64,000 bases of DNA from Patiriisocius sp047731265. GTDB taxonomy: Bacteria; Bacteroidota; Bacteroidia; Flavobacteriales; Flavobacteriaceae. Below are positions 26,624 to 35,572 of this stretch, one piece after another. A program made the translations under genes and the position numbers. A model generated the notes under the pieces. That model was given only the letters and a program-made list of their open reading frames with translations, was not told the origin of the DNA and made no database searches. Every line of letters starts with the position of its first letter. Within the stretch, counting starts at the first letter, position 1. The DNA is taken from the NCBI RefSeq assembly GCF_047731265.1, contig NZ_CP159835.1, forward strand, positions 3,286,001 through 3,350,000, in the 5' to 3' direction.

Positions 26624-27162
26624 AAGACAATATAGAAGAGTTATTCAATAAACCAGCGAGCAGTTTTGATATTGCAGCGACACCCTCGGGCCATAAAAAC
26701 AGGTTCATGGAAAAGCTGCAAAATCAAAATAAGGCACCCATTCCTAAAAATATAAATTGGTGGAGACCCCTAGCGATTGCTGCTAGTATTGCAGTATTGA
26801 TTGCTGTAGGAAGCATGAGCCTTTATAACAATCAAGGAGATGAACTGGCAAAATTATCTCCTGAATTAAGGGAGACTGAGTCATTTTTCATTACAACTAT
26901 CAAAGCAGAATTAGCAGTGCTGGAAACCTATAAATCTCCAGAAACTGAAACAATTATTACCGAAACACTAACCGAAATTGATACGCTAGAAAAACAATAC
27001 CAAGAACTAACGAAAGATTTATTAGCCAGTGGAAATGACAGCCGTGTAATCGCAGCAATGATTGATAATTTTCAAATGCGAATCACATTATTAGAACAAG
27101 TAAAAGAAATGATAGAAGGTATTAAAAACTTTAAACCAGAACAAGATGAAACAATTTTATAA
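26620..27162 (+). CDS. probable membrane anti-sigma factor
   Basis: 180 residues with a single membrane helix at about 50-66 (PLAIAASIAVLIAVGSM). The N-terminal 45 residues, on the cytoplasmic side, include FNKPASSFDIAATPSGHKNRFMEKL, a pattern often seen ahead of the helix in flavobacterial proteins downstream of ECF genes. The outer part is helical and charged (ETESFFITTIKAELAVLETY, then LEKQYQELTKDLL), probably a coiled coil that senses a periplasmic signal. No zinc-binding HxxxCxxC motif is present, so it is not a classical ZAS protein. Its role as anti-sigma is inferred from position, overlap and topology. Confidence 0.7.
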   Translation: MKDNIEELFNKPASSFDIAATPSGHKNRFMEKLQNQNKAPIPKNINWWRPLAIAASIAVLIAVGSMSLYNNQGDELAKLSPELRETESFFITTIKAELAVLETYKSPETETIITETLTEIDTLEKQYQELTKDLLASGNDSRVIAAMIDNFQMRITLLEQVKEMIEGIKNFKPEQDETIL

Positions 27163-28222
27163 GATAGCAGTGCTACTGCTTATTCCATTTGTATCGTTTG
27201 CAAATCACGATAAGTTCAAGGGAAAATACACGAAAGAAAAAACAATTAAAAAAGAATTTTCAGTAAATGAAGAGGCATCACTAGAGGTGGATAACAGCTA
27301 CGGAAATATTACCATTGTGTCTTGGAATGAAAATCGCATAATAATAGAAGTTTTTATTAAAACGAATGGTAACAGCGAAGAAAAAGTACAAGAACGATTG
27401 GATGAAATCCAAATAGAGTTGAGTGGCAACTCGAGTAAAGTAACCGCAAAGACAAATATAAATGCTAACGAGAGCAGCAGTTGGTGGAGAAATAGCAATA
27501 GCAATGTCTCTATGGAGATAAACTATGTGATCAAAGTACCAGAAACAAATACAATTGACCTTAACAATCGCTATGGAGCTATTACGGTAGGAAATCATAA
27601 AGGGACTGCAAAAATCAATAATAAATACGGTCAACTTAGTGTAGGAAACTTAATGGCAGATGACAATTATATCCAAATAAAATATGTGAAAACAGCGACG
27701 ATTGTAAGTATGAAAAGCGGAAAAATTGTTGCTGGATATTCTACGTTCACACTTAATAATTCAGAAAAACTAGAACTTGTTGCAGATTACACAACAAGTA
27801 ACTTAGGGGTTATTGGAGATTTAAATTATCGCAATCGTTACGGAAAACTAAATGCCGATAACGCAGGAGATGTTTTAGGAGAAGCAAGCTACAATAACGT
27901 GAAATTCGAAAAAATTTCTGGAAATGCAAATTTCAACTTACGGTATAGTGGTCTTACGGTTGGCCTACTAACAGCTACTGCAAAAGATGTAACTATCCAA
28001 GGTTCATATTCTGGAATCACATTAGGCATTGAAAATGGATATGCATTTGATTTTGAAGCAGATTTGAAATATGGTAGTTTGAAAGGTACTGATTTCATGA
28101 ACATTACTTCAAAAGATAAAAGTGGAAGTAAATCTAACTATGAAGGGTATCATAAAAACCAAAATTCAGAAAATAAAATTTCAATAAATTCTTCTTACGG
28201 AAGTGTAACACTAAACAACTAA
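27146..28222 (+). CDS. secreted DUF4097-like beta-rich protein
   Basis: 358 residues. The start overlaps the previous gene by 17 bases. A signal peptide (MKQFYKIAVLLLIPFVSFA) is followed by short beta-strand repeats built around NSYGNITI, NRYGAITV, NKYGQLSV, NRYGKLNA, LKYGSLKG and SSYGSVTL, spaced about 20-70 residues apart, which suggests a right-handed beta-helix-like fold as in the DUF4097 or DUF2807 adhesin-like families. It should be periplasmic or on the outer membrane; there is no lipobox or sorting domain. It is the third gene of the sigma operon and is likely part of the envelope response. Confidence 0.8.
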   Translation: MKQFYKIAVLLLIPFVSFANHDKFKGKYTKEKTIKKEFSVNEEASLEVDNSYGNITIVSWNENRIIIEVFIKTNGNSEEKVQERLDEIQIELSGNSSKVTAKTNINANESSSWWRNSNSNVSMEINYVIKVPETNTIDLNNRYGAITVGNHKGTAKINNKYGQLSVGNLMADDNYIQIKYVKTATIVSMKSGKIVAGYSTFTLNNSEKLELVADYTTSNLGVIGDLNYRNRYGKLNADNAGDVLGEASYNNVKFEKISGNANFNLRYSGLTVGLLTATAKDVTIQGSYSGITLGIENGYAFDFEADLKYGSLKGTDFMNITSKDKSGSKSNYEGYHKNQNSENKISINSSYGSVTLNN

Positions 28223-28226
28223 AATC

Positions 28227-28964
28227 ATGAAAATCAAACAAATTTCAATCATAGTAACCATAGTATGCATACTGTTTGTTGGTACTGCTGAAGCTACAGC
28301 ACAGAGCAAAGAAAAGCTTGTTGGAAATAAAAATGCAATTACAAAAACGATTAGCACTCAGGAATACGACATTATAAAAGTAAAAGGATCCATTAAAGTA
28401 ATACTACAAAAAGGAACCGAAGGCACTATTAAAGTAGAAACAGAAAAAAACTCAATAGATTTGGTAGAAGTTACTGTGGAAGGAAACACACTAAATATCT
28501 CTTTAAAAAACAAGGCGTATTATCAGCGTAATATTGGTGTTAAAGTGTATGTTCCGTTTACAGATTTAACCGAAGTTTCTCTTAATGGATCTGGAGATAT
28601 TATTAGCAGTGATACCATTAATGCTTCCACTTTCACGACCAGTCTTCACGGTTCTGGAGATATCAACCTCGTTGTATCTGCCACAACAGTAGATGCTCGT
28701 ATTAACGGTTCAGGAGACCTTAATTTAAAAGGTAAAAGCACAAATCTAAACGTTGAAATGACGGGTAGTGGTGACTTTGATTCCATAAAAATGAACACGC
28801 AACATACGGATGCTAAACTAACTGGTTCTGGTGATATTTTGGTTAATGCTGCTACTAGTATTAAAGCAAGGTTAACAGGTAGTGGTGGTATAGAATATAG
28901 TGGTAATCCAGAAACTAGCGATAATAAAGTAAAAGGCTCAGGCGATATTGATACACGAAACTAG
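28227..28964 (+). CDS. head GIN domain (DUF2807) secreted protein
   Basis: 245 residues. Signal peptide MKIKQISIIVTIVCILFVGT with cleavage near ATA-QSK. The mature part is a DUF2807 head-GIN domain with repeated GSGDI/GSGDL turns (LNGSGDI, LHGSGDI, INGSGDL, MTGSGDF, LTGSGDI, LTGSGGI, VKGSGDI), about every 20-24 residues, which form the rungs of a beta-solenoid. Such proteins commonly follow ECF sigma genes in Bacteroidota. It begins four bases after the previous stop and is the last gene of the four-gene operon, closed by a strong terminator. The molecular role is unknown; an adhesin-like or envelope-protective role is often assumed. Confidence 0.88.
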   Translation: MKIKQISIIVTIVCILFVGTAEATAQSKEKLVGNKNAITKTISTQEYDIIKVKGSIKVILQKGTEGTIKVETEKNSIDLVEVTVEGNTLNISLKNKAYYQRNIGVKVYVPFTDLTEVSLNGSGDIISSDTINASTFTTSLHGSGDINLVVSATTVDARINGSGDLNLKGKSTNLNVEMTGSGDFDSIKMNTQHTDAKLTGSGDILVNAATSIKARLTGSGGIEYSGNPETSDNKVKGSGDIDTRN

Positions 28965-28983
28965 AACGTATCAAATAACTCAA

Positions 28984-29023
28984 AAAAAAATCCTTACTGA
29001 AAATGATCAGCAAGGATTTTTTT
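28984..29023. terminator. bidirectional terminator
   Basis: AAAAAAATCCTTACTGA and TCAGCAAGGATTTTTTT form a stem of about 16 pairs with one mismatch and a loop of about 6 bases. It ends the sigma operon and also lies just beyond the stop of the convergent lipoprotein gene. Confidence 0.88.
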
Positions 29024-29040
29024 ATGTTTTAGAAATAGTA

Positions 29041-30507
29041 TTACTCTGGAATTGTAAGATTAAATTCTCCCTCTGTAACGCTTCTAACCGTCGGATCCAT
29101 TCCTGTTGGATCTACCGCATTATATGAGAATGTTGCACTCATTACGCCTGTTTCCAAATCATAAGATTGTACCGTAAAGGTTCCAGGACTAGAATAGAAG
29201 ACCATTTCTGTTCCTGCTGGTTTATAGGCACCTACTTTTTCGTCACCAATAACAACTTCAGTACCCATCACATACATCCCTACTTCAATATCTTTAGGAA
29301 AAGAAAGTGTCATCTCACGACCATCCATCATTATGGCAGCCACTTTAATTACGGCGACCATATTTACTTCTTCACTCGAAATAGTTATCTGATCAGCGAT
29401 TCCAGGAGGAGGAACAGGTGTTGTGTCAGGTAAAAATTCTAAGCCATCTACGACTGCTCTAAAAGCAACTCCAGGTGGCAGGGATATTGGGTCAAAGAAA
29501 ACGGTAAAGCTTCCTTCAGTAACTTGATATATAGCTGGGTCTTGATTTAAAGGGTCTCTAGCGGTAAAAGAAAAGGTTGCTTCCATAATTCCGTCAGCAA
29601 GATTAAACTGTGTAAAGGTAATCGTACCTGGATTTGAACTCAGATTCTCTCCACCAAGGTTCGGGTTATATATCCCAATTAACTTTGTCCCGTCAGAAAT
29701 ATCTGATACCATTTCAAAACTACCTAAACCCGTATCTACGGGAACATCAATTCTCATTAAAGCGCCTGCTGCCGTAGTAGCTTCTACTTTAAATATCATT
29801 TCATCACCCACCATATTTATGGTGGTAGTTAATGAAGTGTCAACGTGTTCAACACCATCTACGTTAGCAAAGAATTCTTCAACTGGCTCAGTTGGGTCGC
29901 CTCCATCTCCTCCTCCATCACCTGGATCTCCGCCGTCGTCCATATCTAAAGTAAAAGGAATGGATGTAAAAAGACCATTGGTAATTGACACACTTTGAAT
30001 TATTGGATCGCCGCTACTATCAAAAATTGGACTTCCTTGGGCATCGGCAGCCTGACGCGTACCTTCAAAAACAAAAGACCCAGAAATTAAAAGTTCCGTC
30101 TCGTCATAACTTGTTACGACCATACTTCCACTTCCACCTGTTTGTGACGCACTAGTATATGGGTTTGCTGCAGATTGAGCATCTGTATACGAAGCAAAAT
30201 TATCGGTCTCAGGAGTATCTGTTAATATAAAATTACCTTCAGCAACTATTGGGACTGATAGCGTAATTGCATTGTTAGAACCATTAACACCTATTATGGT
30301 AAAAAGTCCATCTGCAAATACAACTGCTGAAATAGTATTGGCCGTAAAAGGCACACCATTAATACTTGCAGTAAAAGCACCAGGAAGTCCATCGCTTGGA
30401 TTTTCCTGTTGTGGAAATGTTCCAACCAATGGCTCATCTTCACAAGAAGTAAATTGAAACGCCATAAGCGCAATAAACACCCAATTTAAGAGTTGAAATT
30501 TTTTCAT
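29041..30507 (-). CDS. large lipoprotein with three repeated beta domains
   Basis: 488 residues from MKKFQLLNW at 30507; the open frame reaches 27 codons further up but the signal peptide fits the internal ATG. Lipobox Cys is in FQFTSCEDEP. Three homologous domains follow: about 30-170, 210-330 and 345-488, each starting near an xVDGxxF-type strand and ending in a related motif (LADGIMEATFSFTARDP then VTEGSF, LETGVMSATFSYNAVDP then VTEGEF). A Gly/Asp-rich linker (GGDPGDGGGDGGDP) joins the first and second. The repeats resemble the DUF6252-type domain of flavobacterial lipoproteins. It is probably surface-exposed. No known function. Confidence 0.78.
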   Translation of the reverse strand: MKKFQLLNWVFIALMAFQFTSCEDEPLVGTFPQQENPSDGLPGAFTASINGVPFTANTISAVVFADGLFTIIGVNGSNNAITLSVPIVAEGNFILTDTPETDNFASYTDAQSAANPYTSASQTGGSGSMVVTSYDETELLISGSFVFEGTRQAADAQGSPIFDSSGDPIIQSVSITNGLFTSIPFTLDMDDGGDPGDGGGDGGDPTEPVEEFFANVDGVEHVDTSLTTTINMVGDEMIFKVEATTAAGALMRIDVPVDTGLGSFEMVSDISDGTKLIGIYNPNLGGENLSSNPGTITFTQFNLADGIMEATFSFTARDPLNQDPAIYQVTEGSFTVFFDPISLPPGVAFRAVVDGLEFLPDTTPVPPPGIADQITISSEEVNMVAVIKVAAIMMDGREMTLSFPKDIEVGMYVMGTEVVIGDEKVGAYKPAGTEMVFYSSPGTFTVQSYDLETGVMSATFSYNAVDPTGMDPTVRSVTEGEFNLTIPE

Positions 30508-30568
30508 AGTTTTAAGTTCGTTTGTAGGTAATGAATAAACAACAAACTTAAATAAAAATTGTATCAAA

Positions 30569-31882
30569 TCAGGTTTTTCTTGGAACACGGAATAACAAAA
30601 TCACTCCTGCTGTAAAGAAGACCACTAGAAATAAAATAGCATTGCGCATACTTCCTGTTACTTGGTCTATAAATCCATAGACAAACATTCCTACAACAAT
30701 TCCAATCTTCTCTGCAACGTCGTAAAAACTAAAATAGGACGTAGTATCCTGGGTATCAGGTAAAAATTTCGAATAGGTTGATCTTGATAGCGACTGAATC
30801 CCCCCCATAACAAGTCCAACAAAACCAGCGGTTATATAAAAATGAGTAGGTTCATAAATAAAAAATGCAGTAACACACAAGACTACCCAAACACAATTTA
30901 TTATAATTAACGTATTAATATTTCCATACTTAAAAGACGCTTTAGAGGTTAAGTAAGCTCCTAAAACAGCCACAAGTTGAATAATGAGTATACTTAAAAT
31001 AAGTCCGAGGGTCTTCTTATCATCATCACCCCAATTTATTTCTTGCTCCCCAAAATAAGTAGCAACTAGCATTACTGTTTGCACCGCCATGCTATAAACA
31101 AAAAACGCTGCAAGAAATCTTTTCAGCTTTAGGTTATGAGAAAGAGAATTATAAACCCCGTTTAATTCTCTAAACCCGTTAAAAACAATTTTAGTAGATA
31201 GTTTATTCGTATTCTTATTTCCTCTTGGTAAGTGATAAAACGAATATTGACTAAAAGCAATCCACCATATACCTACAGTGATGAAAGAAATTTTCATTGC
31301 TAAAATACTAGCATCTCCACCCTCGCCTAATCCAAAAACTTGTGGAAACATTACCATACTCAAGTTAAAAATGAGTAATATGACACTTCCTATATATCCT
31401 AAAGAATACCCTTTTGCACTAATACCATCTTGCTGTTCTTTAAATGCAATATCAGGCAAATATGAGTTGTAAAAAACAAGACTGCCCCAAAAACCAATCA
31501 ATGCCAAGAAATATAAAAAAAGACTCAAGTGTATATTTTCTAATGAGAACCAATACAAGCCCATACAGGAAAGAGCTCCCATATAACAGAAAAATTTCAT
31601 GAATACTTTTTTGTTTCCAACGTAATCAGCGACACCTGATAATAAAGGAGAAAGGCAAGCAACAACTAAGAAAGCAGCCGCAGTTGTATAACTTATCAAA
31701 GGGGTACTGCGAATAGCGTTACCAAAGACTTCAACGGTCTCTATGTTTGCTTTTTTGAATAAAGCGCCATAAAAGATTGGAAACACTGCTGAAGCTATTA
31801 CTAAACTGTATACGGAGTTTGCCCAATCATAAAATGCCCAGGCGTTTAATAATTTTTTAGATCCTTTTTTAGCTGTTTCCAT
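30569..31882 (-). CDS. MFS transporter, UMF1/Atg22-like
   Basis: 437 residues with about 12 membrane helices. It begins KKLLNAWAFYDWANSVYSLV, the signature of the UMF1/Atg22-type major facilitator group (DWANSAY). GVADYVGNKKVFMKFF matches the loop 2-3 motif of MFS proteins. Two longer hydrophilic loops are seen after helix 6 and near SRSTYSKFLPDTQDTTSYFS, typical of this subfamily. Substrates of bacterial members are unknown, although amino acid export has been shown for the fungal vacuolar proteins. The gene is upstream of the large lipoprotein gene, 61 bases before its start, and they may share a transcript. Confidence 0.88.
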   Translation of the reverse strand: METAKKGSKKLLNAWAFYDWANSVYSLVIASAVFPIFYGALFKKANIETVEVFGNAIRSTPLISYTTAAAFLVVACLSPLLSGVADYVGNKKVFMKFFCYMGALSCMGLYWFSLENIHLSLFLYFLALIGFWGSLVFYNSYLPDIAFKEQQDGISAKGYSLGYIGSVILLIFNLSMVMFPQVFGLGEGGDASILAMKISFITVGIWWIAFSQYSFYHLPRGNKNTNKLSTKIVFNGFRELNGVYNSLSHNLKLKRFLAAFFVYSMAVQTVMLVATYFGEQEINWGDDDKKTLGLILSILIIQLVAVLGAYLTSKASFKYGNINTLIIINCVWVVLCVTAFFIYEPTHFYITAGFVGLVMGGIQSLSRSTYSKFLPDTQDTTSYFSFYDVAEKIGIVVGMFVYGFIDQVTGSMRNAILFLVVFFTAGVILLFRVPRKT

Positions 31883-31910
31883 TGGTATGAGTTTTAAAAC
31901 GCACTAAAAT

Positions 31911-31942
31911 AAAAATATCCCAGCAATTGCTGGGATATTTTT
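31911..31942 (-). terminator. perfectly palindromic terminator after the M48 gene
   Basis: A 32-base perfect palindrome with core CCCAGCAATTGCTGGG and A/T tails. It lies 27 bases beyond the M48 stop and just upstream of the MFS start, so it isolates the two minus-strand genes. Confidence 0.88.
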
Positions 31943-31968
31943 CGATAATTTAAACACTATTTTTAGAA

Positions 31969-32784
31969 TTAGTTTTTAAAACTTGTCACACCAAATTTTC
32001 TCGCCACAGCTCTAGCGTCTGGTGCCCATTTTACAATATTATCAATACGTGTTTGATTTGCAGGGTGCGTACTTAAAAATTCTTGTGGAGCATCACCACC
32101 TTGTTGGCTCATACGTTCCCACAACCTGGCGCCTATTAAAGGATCATATCCAGCAATCGCCATAAGGGTTAATCCTATTTTGTCAGCTTCTGATTCATGG
32201 CTTCTGCTAAAAGGTAACATTCCAAGAACGTTAGACCCTACTCCAAATGCTTGATTGTAAATTGCCGCGTTTTCTGAGCCTGCTGTTCCTACAGCTAATC
32301 CTACCGCAGCCACTTGCTGTATTTGACTTGCACTCATACGTTGCTGCCCGTGGTTTGCCAATGCGTGTGCAACTTCATGTCCCATAATCGCTGCAACGCC
32401 AGCTTCATCTTGTGCAATAGGCATAATTCCTGTATAGAAAACAATCTTTCCGCCAGGCATACACCAAGCATTCACTGTCTCGTCTTGCACTAAATTATAT
32501 TCCCACCTATAGTCTTTTAAATAACCTGCATATCCGTTTGCTGTCAACCATCGTTCAGCAGCACTTGAAATTTTTTGTCCTACATTTTTCACCATATTCG
32601 CTTGAGCCGTGCCAGTAACAACATTATTTTCACTCAAAAATTGATCATATTGCTGAAAAGCCATCGGTAAAATCTGTGAATTCGGCACCAATGCCATTGT
32701 AGATTTTCCCGTGAATGGATTTTTGGCACAGGAAACTATTAATACTGAAATCACTAAAATTGATAAGTATTTTTTATATTTCAT
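31969..32784 (-). CDS. M48 family metallopeptidase lipoprotein
   Basis: 271 residues. Lipoprotein signal with lipobox LIVSCAKNPFTGK at Cys19. The zinc protease motif HEVAH is at 136-140, and the helix with SHESEADKIG (195-204) carries the third ligand and the conserved Asp. The layout fits the LoiP/BepA-like periplasmic M48 group, which degrades misassembled outer membrane proteins. No TPR domain is attached, so it resembles LoiP/YcaL more than BepA. The gene is monocistronic, with its own terminator. Substrate preference is inference from family. Confidence 0.92.
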   Translation of the reverse strand: MKYKKYLSILVISVLIVSCAKNPFTGKSTMALVPNSQILPMAFQQYDQFLSENNVVTGTAQANMVKNVGQKISSAAERWLTANGYAGYLKDYRWEYNLVQDETVNAWCMPGGKIVFYTGIMPIAQDEAGVAAIMGHEVAHALANHGQQRMSASQIQQVAAVGLAVGTAGSENAAIYNQAFGVGSNVLGMLPFSRSHESEADKIGLTLMAIAGYDPLIGARLWERMSQQGGDAPQEFLSTHPANQTRIDNIVKWAPDARAVARKFGVTSFKN

Positions 32785-32991
32785 CTGTATATAATATTTG
32801 GTTTGTTGTTTTATAAAATTACCATTTTAGCATTTATTAAACACTAAAATTTCTATAATTTAATTGCTCTTGTTTAAGTTTTCGATTCGTTGCTCTTTAA
32901 CAACGGTCAAAGATTAGTCGAAAATAAAATTGAATTTGTGTTTAATAGTATAATTCGGAATGAAATTTGTAGATTATATAAAAATTAAAAC

Positions 32992-33522
32992 ATGAAAAAC
33001 TACTTTGTATTAGTGCCCATTTTTATTTCTTTGTTTTTTATTTCTTGTGAAGGAGATTCAGGGCCTCCAGGATTGCCTGGAATAAATATTTTAGGGCTCG
33101 TTTTTGAGACCACCGAAACTTTCAATCTTGACACGGGAAATAATCAATATGTTTCGAGACTTATCCCCTATCCATTTGATGTTTTTGAGAGCGATGCCAT
33201 ATTGGTCTACCATTTGCAATCTGTTGTTCCCCTTGGGGATGGTTCTTCTGCAGATGTTTGGACACAACTCCCGCAAAGTGTTTTCTTTAATGATGGTACT
33301 GGAGATATTTTTCAGTATAATTTTAACCATACCTTTGTAGATGTGCAACTCACGATTGAAGGTAACTTTGATCTAAACAATATTGGTAACGACAATATTG
33401 CCAATCAAACCTTTAGAATTGTGGCGGTACCTGCAGAATTTGCAACTGCAGATTTAAGTATGGAAGAAGTTCTACGACTTATAGAAATAGACAGTTCCGA
33501 AATCGAAATACTATCAAATTAG
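32992..33522 (+). CDS. lipoprotein with a short collagen-like start
   Basis: 176 residues. Signal peptide with lipobox FFISCEGDS (Cys19), followed by GPPGLPGINILG, two or three Gly-X-Y triplets as in many flavobacterial surface lipoproteins. The remainder is a beta-rich domain (YPFDVFESDAILVYHLQSVV, FFNDGTGDIFQYNFNHTFVD) of unknown function. It is 14 bases ahead of msrB on the same strand, so cotranscription is likely. Expected location is the outer membrane. No family name that I can support. Confidence 0.78.
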   Translation: MKNYFVLVPIFISLFFISCEGDSGPPGLPGINILGLVFETTETFNLDTGNNQYVSRLIPYPFDVFESDAILVYHLQSVVPLGDGSSADVWTQLPQSVFFNDGTGDIFQYNFNHTFVDVQLTIEGNFDLNNIGNDNIANQTFRIVAVPAEFATADLSMEEVLRLIEIDSSEIEILSN

Positions 33523-33536
33523 AAACGCTTATTAAA

Positions 33537-34019
33537 ATGAAACATTTACTATTAGCAGTTTGCTGTATTGCTTTTTTTAGTTGTAACACAAAGGCTCAAA
33601 AAAGTGAAGCAAAAAAAGAAAACTTTAAAATCTCAAAGACAGAAGCTGAATGGAAGGCAGAACTAACCGAACAACAGTTTTATGTATTGCGAGAAGCCGG
33701 AACAGAGCGTGCTTTTTCGAGCCCATTAAATAAAGTCTATGAAAAGGGAACCTATGTATGCGCTGCTTGCGCCACTCCCCTTTTTGAATCTGCAAACAAA
33801 TTTGATAGCGGTACAGGATGGCCAAGTTTTGACCGTGAGGTAAAAGGCAACGTGTCTTTTGATGTGGATTACAATTTAGGATATGCCCGCAAAGAAGAGC
33901 ACTGTGCAACCTGTGGAGGTCATTTGGGGCACATTTTTAACGATGGTCCTAAAGATACTACCGGAGAAAGGCATTGTATAAATGGCATTGCTATGAAATT
34001 TGTTCCGTCAAAAGATTAA
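33537..34019 (+). CDS. msrB: peptide-methionine (R)-S-oxide reductase, lipoprotein form
   Basis: 160 residues. A lipoprotein signal (AFFSCNTKAQ, Cys16) places it in the envelope, unlike cytoplasmic MsrB. The MsrB domain spans about 36-157: zinc ligands Cys75/Cys78 (CAAC) and Cys123/Cys126 (CATC), the conserved FDSGTGWPSF block, and catalytic Cys148 in RHCINGIAMKF. The usual resolving Cys near GTERAFSSPL is a Ser (SSPL), so the enzyme may use another reductant route. It repairs oxidised Met in periplasmic or outer membrane proteins. Follows the small lipoprotein gene closely and ends in its own terminator. Confidence 0.93.
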   Translation: MKHLLLAVCCIAFFSCNTKAQKSEAKKENFKISKTEAEWKAELTEQQFYVLREAGTERAFSSPLNKVYEKGTYVCAACATPLFESANKFDSGTGWPSFDREVKGNVSFDVDYNLGYARKEEHCATCGGHLGHIFNDGPKDTTGERHCINGIAMKFVPSKD

Positions 34020-34036
34020 CTTATAACCTCTTTGTA

Positions 34037-34070
34037 AACCCCGAATTTTAAATCGTTAAAATTAGGGGTT
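34037..34070 (+). terminator. terminator after msrB
   Basis: AACCCC-G-AATTTTAA, loop ATCG, TTAAAATT-A-GGGGTT form a long stem with one mismatch, followed by GATTTTT. Confidence 0.82.
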
Positions 34071-34157
34071 GATTTTTATGTAAATCAATCAAAATAGTAT
34101 TAAATAATTTGTTTTTGGTTTTTTTTAAATTTTATCATTTATAAAGACACCATTTCG

Positions 34158-34165
34158 TAAATTTG
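34158..34165 (+). promoter_or_regulatory. -7 box of the lpd promoter
   Basis: TAAATTTG matches TAnnTTTG and sits 31 bases ahead of the ATG at 34196. The TTG inside it is in frame with lpd but belongs to the promoter, which argues against an upstream start there. No clear -33 element. Confidence 0.5.
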
Positions 34166-34195
34166 CAGTCTAAAAATAATCAAGAAATATACAAC

Positions 34196-35572
34196 ATGAG
34201 CAAGTACGATGTCATTGTTTTAGGATCTGGCCCTGGAGGCTATGTAACCGCTATTAGAGCGTCGCAACTGGGATTAAAAACCGCAGTAGTGGAAAAAGAA
34301 AGCCTAGGTGGCGTATGCCTTAACTGGGGATGTATCCCTACAAAAGCGCTTTTAAAAAGTGCCCAAGTCTTTGATTATTTAAAACACGCTGGAGATTACG
34401 GTCTTACCGTAAATGAATATGATAAGGATTTCACCAAGGTTGTAGAACGCAGCCGAAGTATTGCTGATGGGATGAGTAAAGGGGTACAATTCTTAATGAA
34501 AAAGAATAAAATTGATGTTTTAGAAGGCTTTGGAAAATTAAAAGCTGGAAAAAAGATTGATGTAGATGGCAAAGAATATAGTGCAGATCATATAATAATT
34601 GCAACAGGCGCAAGTTCAAGAGAGTTACCAAACTTACCACAAGACGGGGAAAAAGTTATTGGATACCGCAAAGCAATGACGCTGAAGAAACAACCCAAAT
34701 CTATGATTGTAGTGGGTAGTGGTGCTATTGGTGTTGAATTTGCCCACTTCTATAATGCAATGGGAACTGAAGTAACTATCGTTGAATATTTACCAAATTT
34801 AGTGCCTTTAGAAGATGAAGATGTTTCAAAACAGTTTGAACGTTCTTTTAAGAAAGCCGGAATAAAAGTGATGACAAATAGCGCTGTTGAAAAAGTAGAC
34901 ACTTCTGGAAAAACCGTAAAAGCAACGGTTAAAACTAAAAAAGGGGAAGTGGTTATTGAAGCAGAAATAGTTTTATCTGCAGTTGGTATTTCGACAAATA
35001 TTGAAGGTATTGGTCTTGAAGATGTTGGTATTGTAACAGACAAAGGAAAAATTCTAGTAAATGATTGGTATCAAACAAATATTCCAGGATATTATGCTAT
35101 TGGCGATGTAACTCCAGGTCCAGCATTAGCCCACGTTGCTTCTGCCGAAGGAATTACTTGTGTTGAAAAAATAGCAGGAATTCATGTTGAAGCTATAGAC
35201 TACGGAAATATCCCAGGATGTACGTATGCTACTCCAGAAATTGCAAGTGTAGGAATGACTGAAAAACAAGCTAAAGAGGCAGGGTATGATCTTAAAGTAG
35301 GGAAATTCCCTTTCTCTGCCAGTGGAAAAGCAAGTGCCGCAGGTACAAAGGACGGATTCGTAAAAGTGATTTTTGACGCAAAATATGGGGAATGGTTAGG
35401 ATGCCATATGATTGGCGCAGGAGTTACAGATATGATTGCTGAAGCTGTTTTAGGACGTAAACTTGAAACAACAGGACACGAAGTGTTAAAAACAATCCAC
35501 CCACACCCAACAATGAGTGAAGCCGTTATGGAAGCAGTTGCAGATGCTTATGGCGAAGTGATACATCTTTAG
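34196..35572 (+). CDS. lpdA: dihydrolipoyl dehydrogenase
   Basis: 458 residues from MSKYDVIVLGSGPGGYV. FAD motif GSGPGG near the N-terminus, redox disulfide in GGVCLNWGCIPTKALL (Cys pair six residues apart), NAD motif VVGSGAIGVEFA, the FAD-binding YAIGDVTPGPALAHVA, and the catalytic His-Glu pair in HPHPTMSEAVMEA. It reoxidises dihydrolipoamide in the pyruvate, 2-oxoglutarate or branched-chain dehydrogenase complexes. No E1 or E2 gene is adjacent, so this is probably the shared E3. The stop codon TAG is itself part of a tandem heptamer array. I chose the ATG, not a TTG 11 codons upstream. Confidence 0.95.
   Translation: MSKYDVIVLGSGPGGYVTAIRASQLGLKTAVVEKESLGGVCLNWGCIPTKALLKSAQVFDYLKHAGDYGLTVNEYDKDFTKVVERSRSIADGMSKGVQFLMKKNKIDVLEGFGKLKAGKKIDVDGKEYSADHIIIATGASSRELPNLPQDGEKVIGYRKAMTLKKQPKSMIVVGSGAIGVEFAHFYNAMGTEVTIVEYLPNLVPLEDEDVSKQFERSFKKAGIKVMTNSAVEKVDTSGKTVKATVKTKKGEVVIEAEIVLSAVGISTNIEGIGLEDVGIVTDKGKILVNDWYQTNIPGYYAIGDVTPGPALAHVASAEGITCVEKIAGIHVEAIDYGNIPGCTYATPEIASVGMTEKQAKEAGYDLKVGKFPFSASGKASAAGTKDGFVKVIFDAKYGEWLGCHMIGAGVTDMIAEAVLGRKLETTGHEVLKTIHPHPTMSEAVMEAVADAYGEVIHL

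Noticed and set aside
34163..34195. TTG start for a longer lpdA product
   Set aside because: The TTG belongs to a good -7 promoter box and the family begins at the ATG at 34196.
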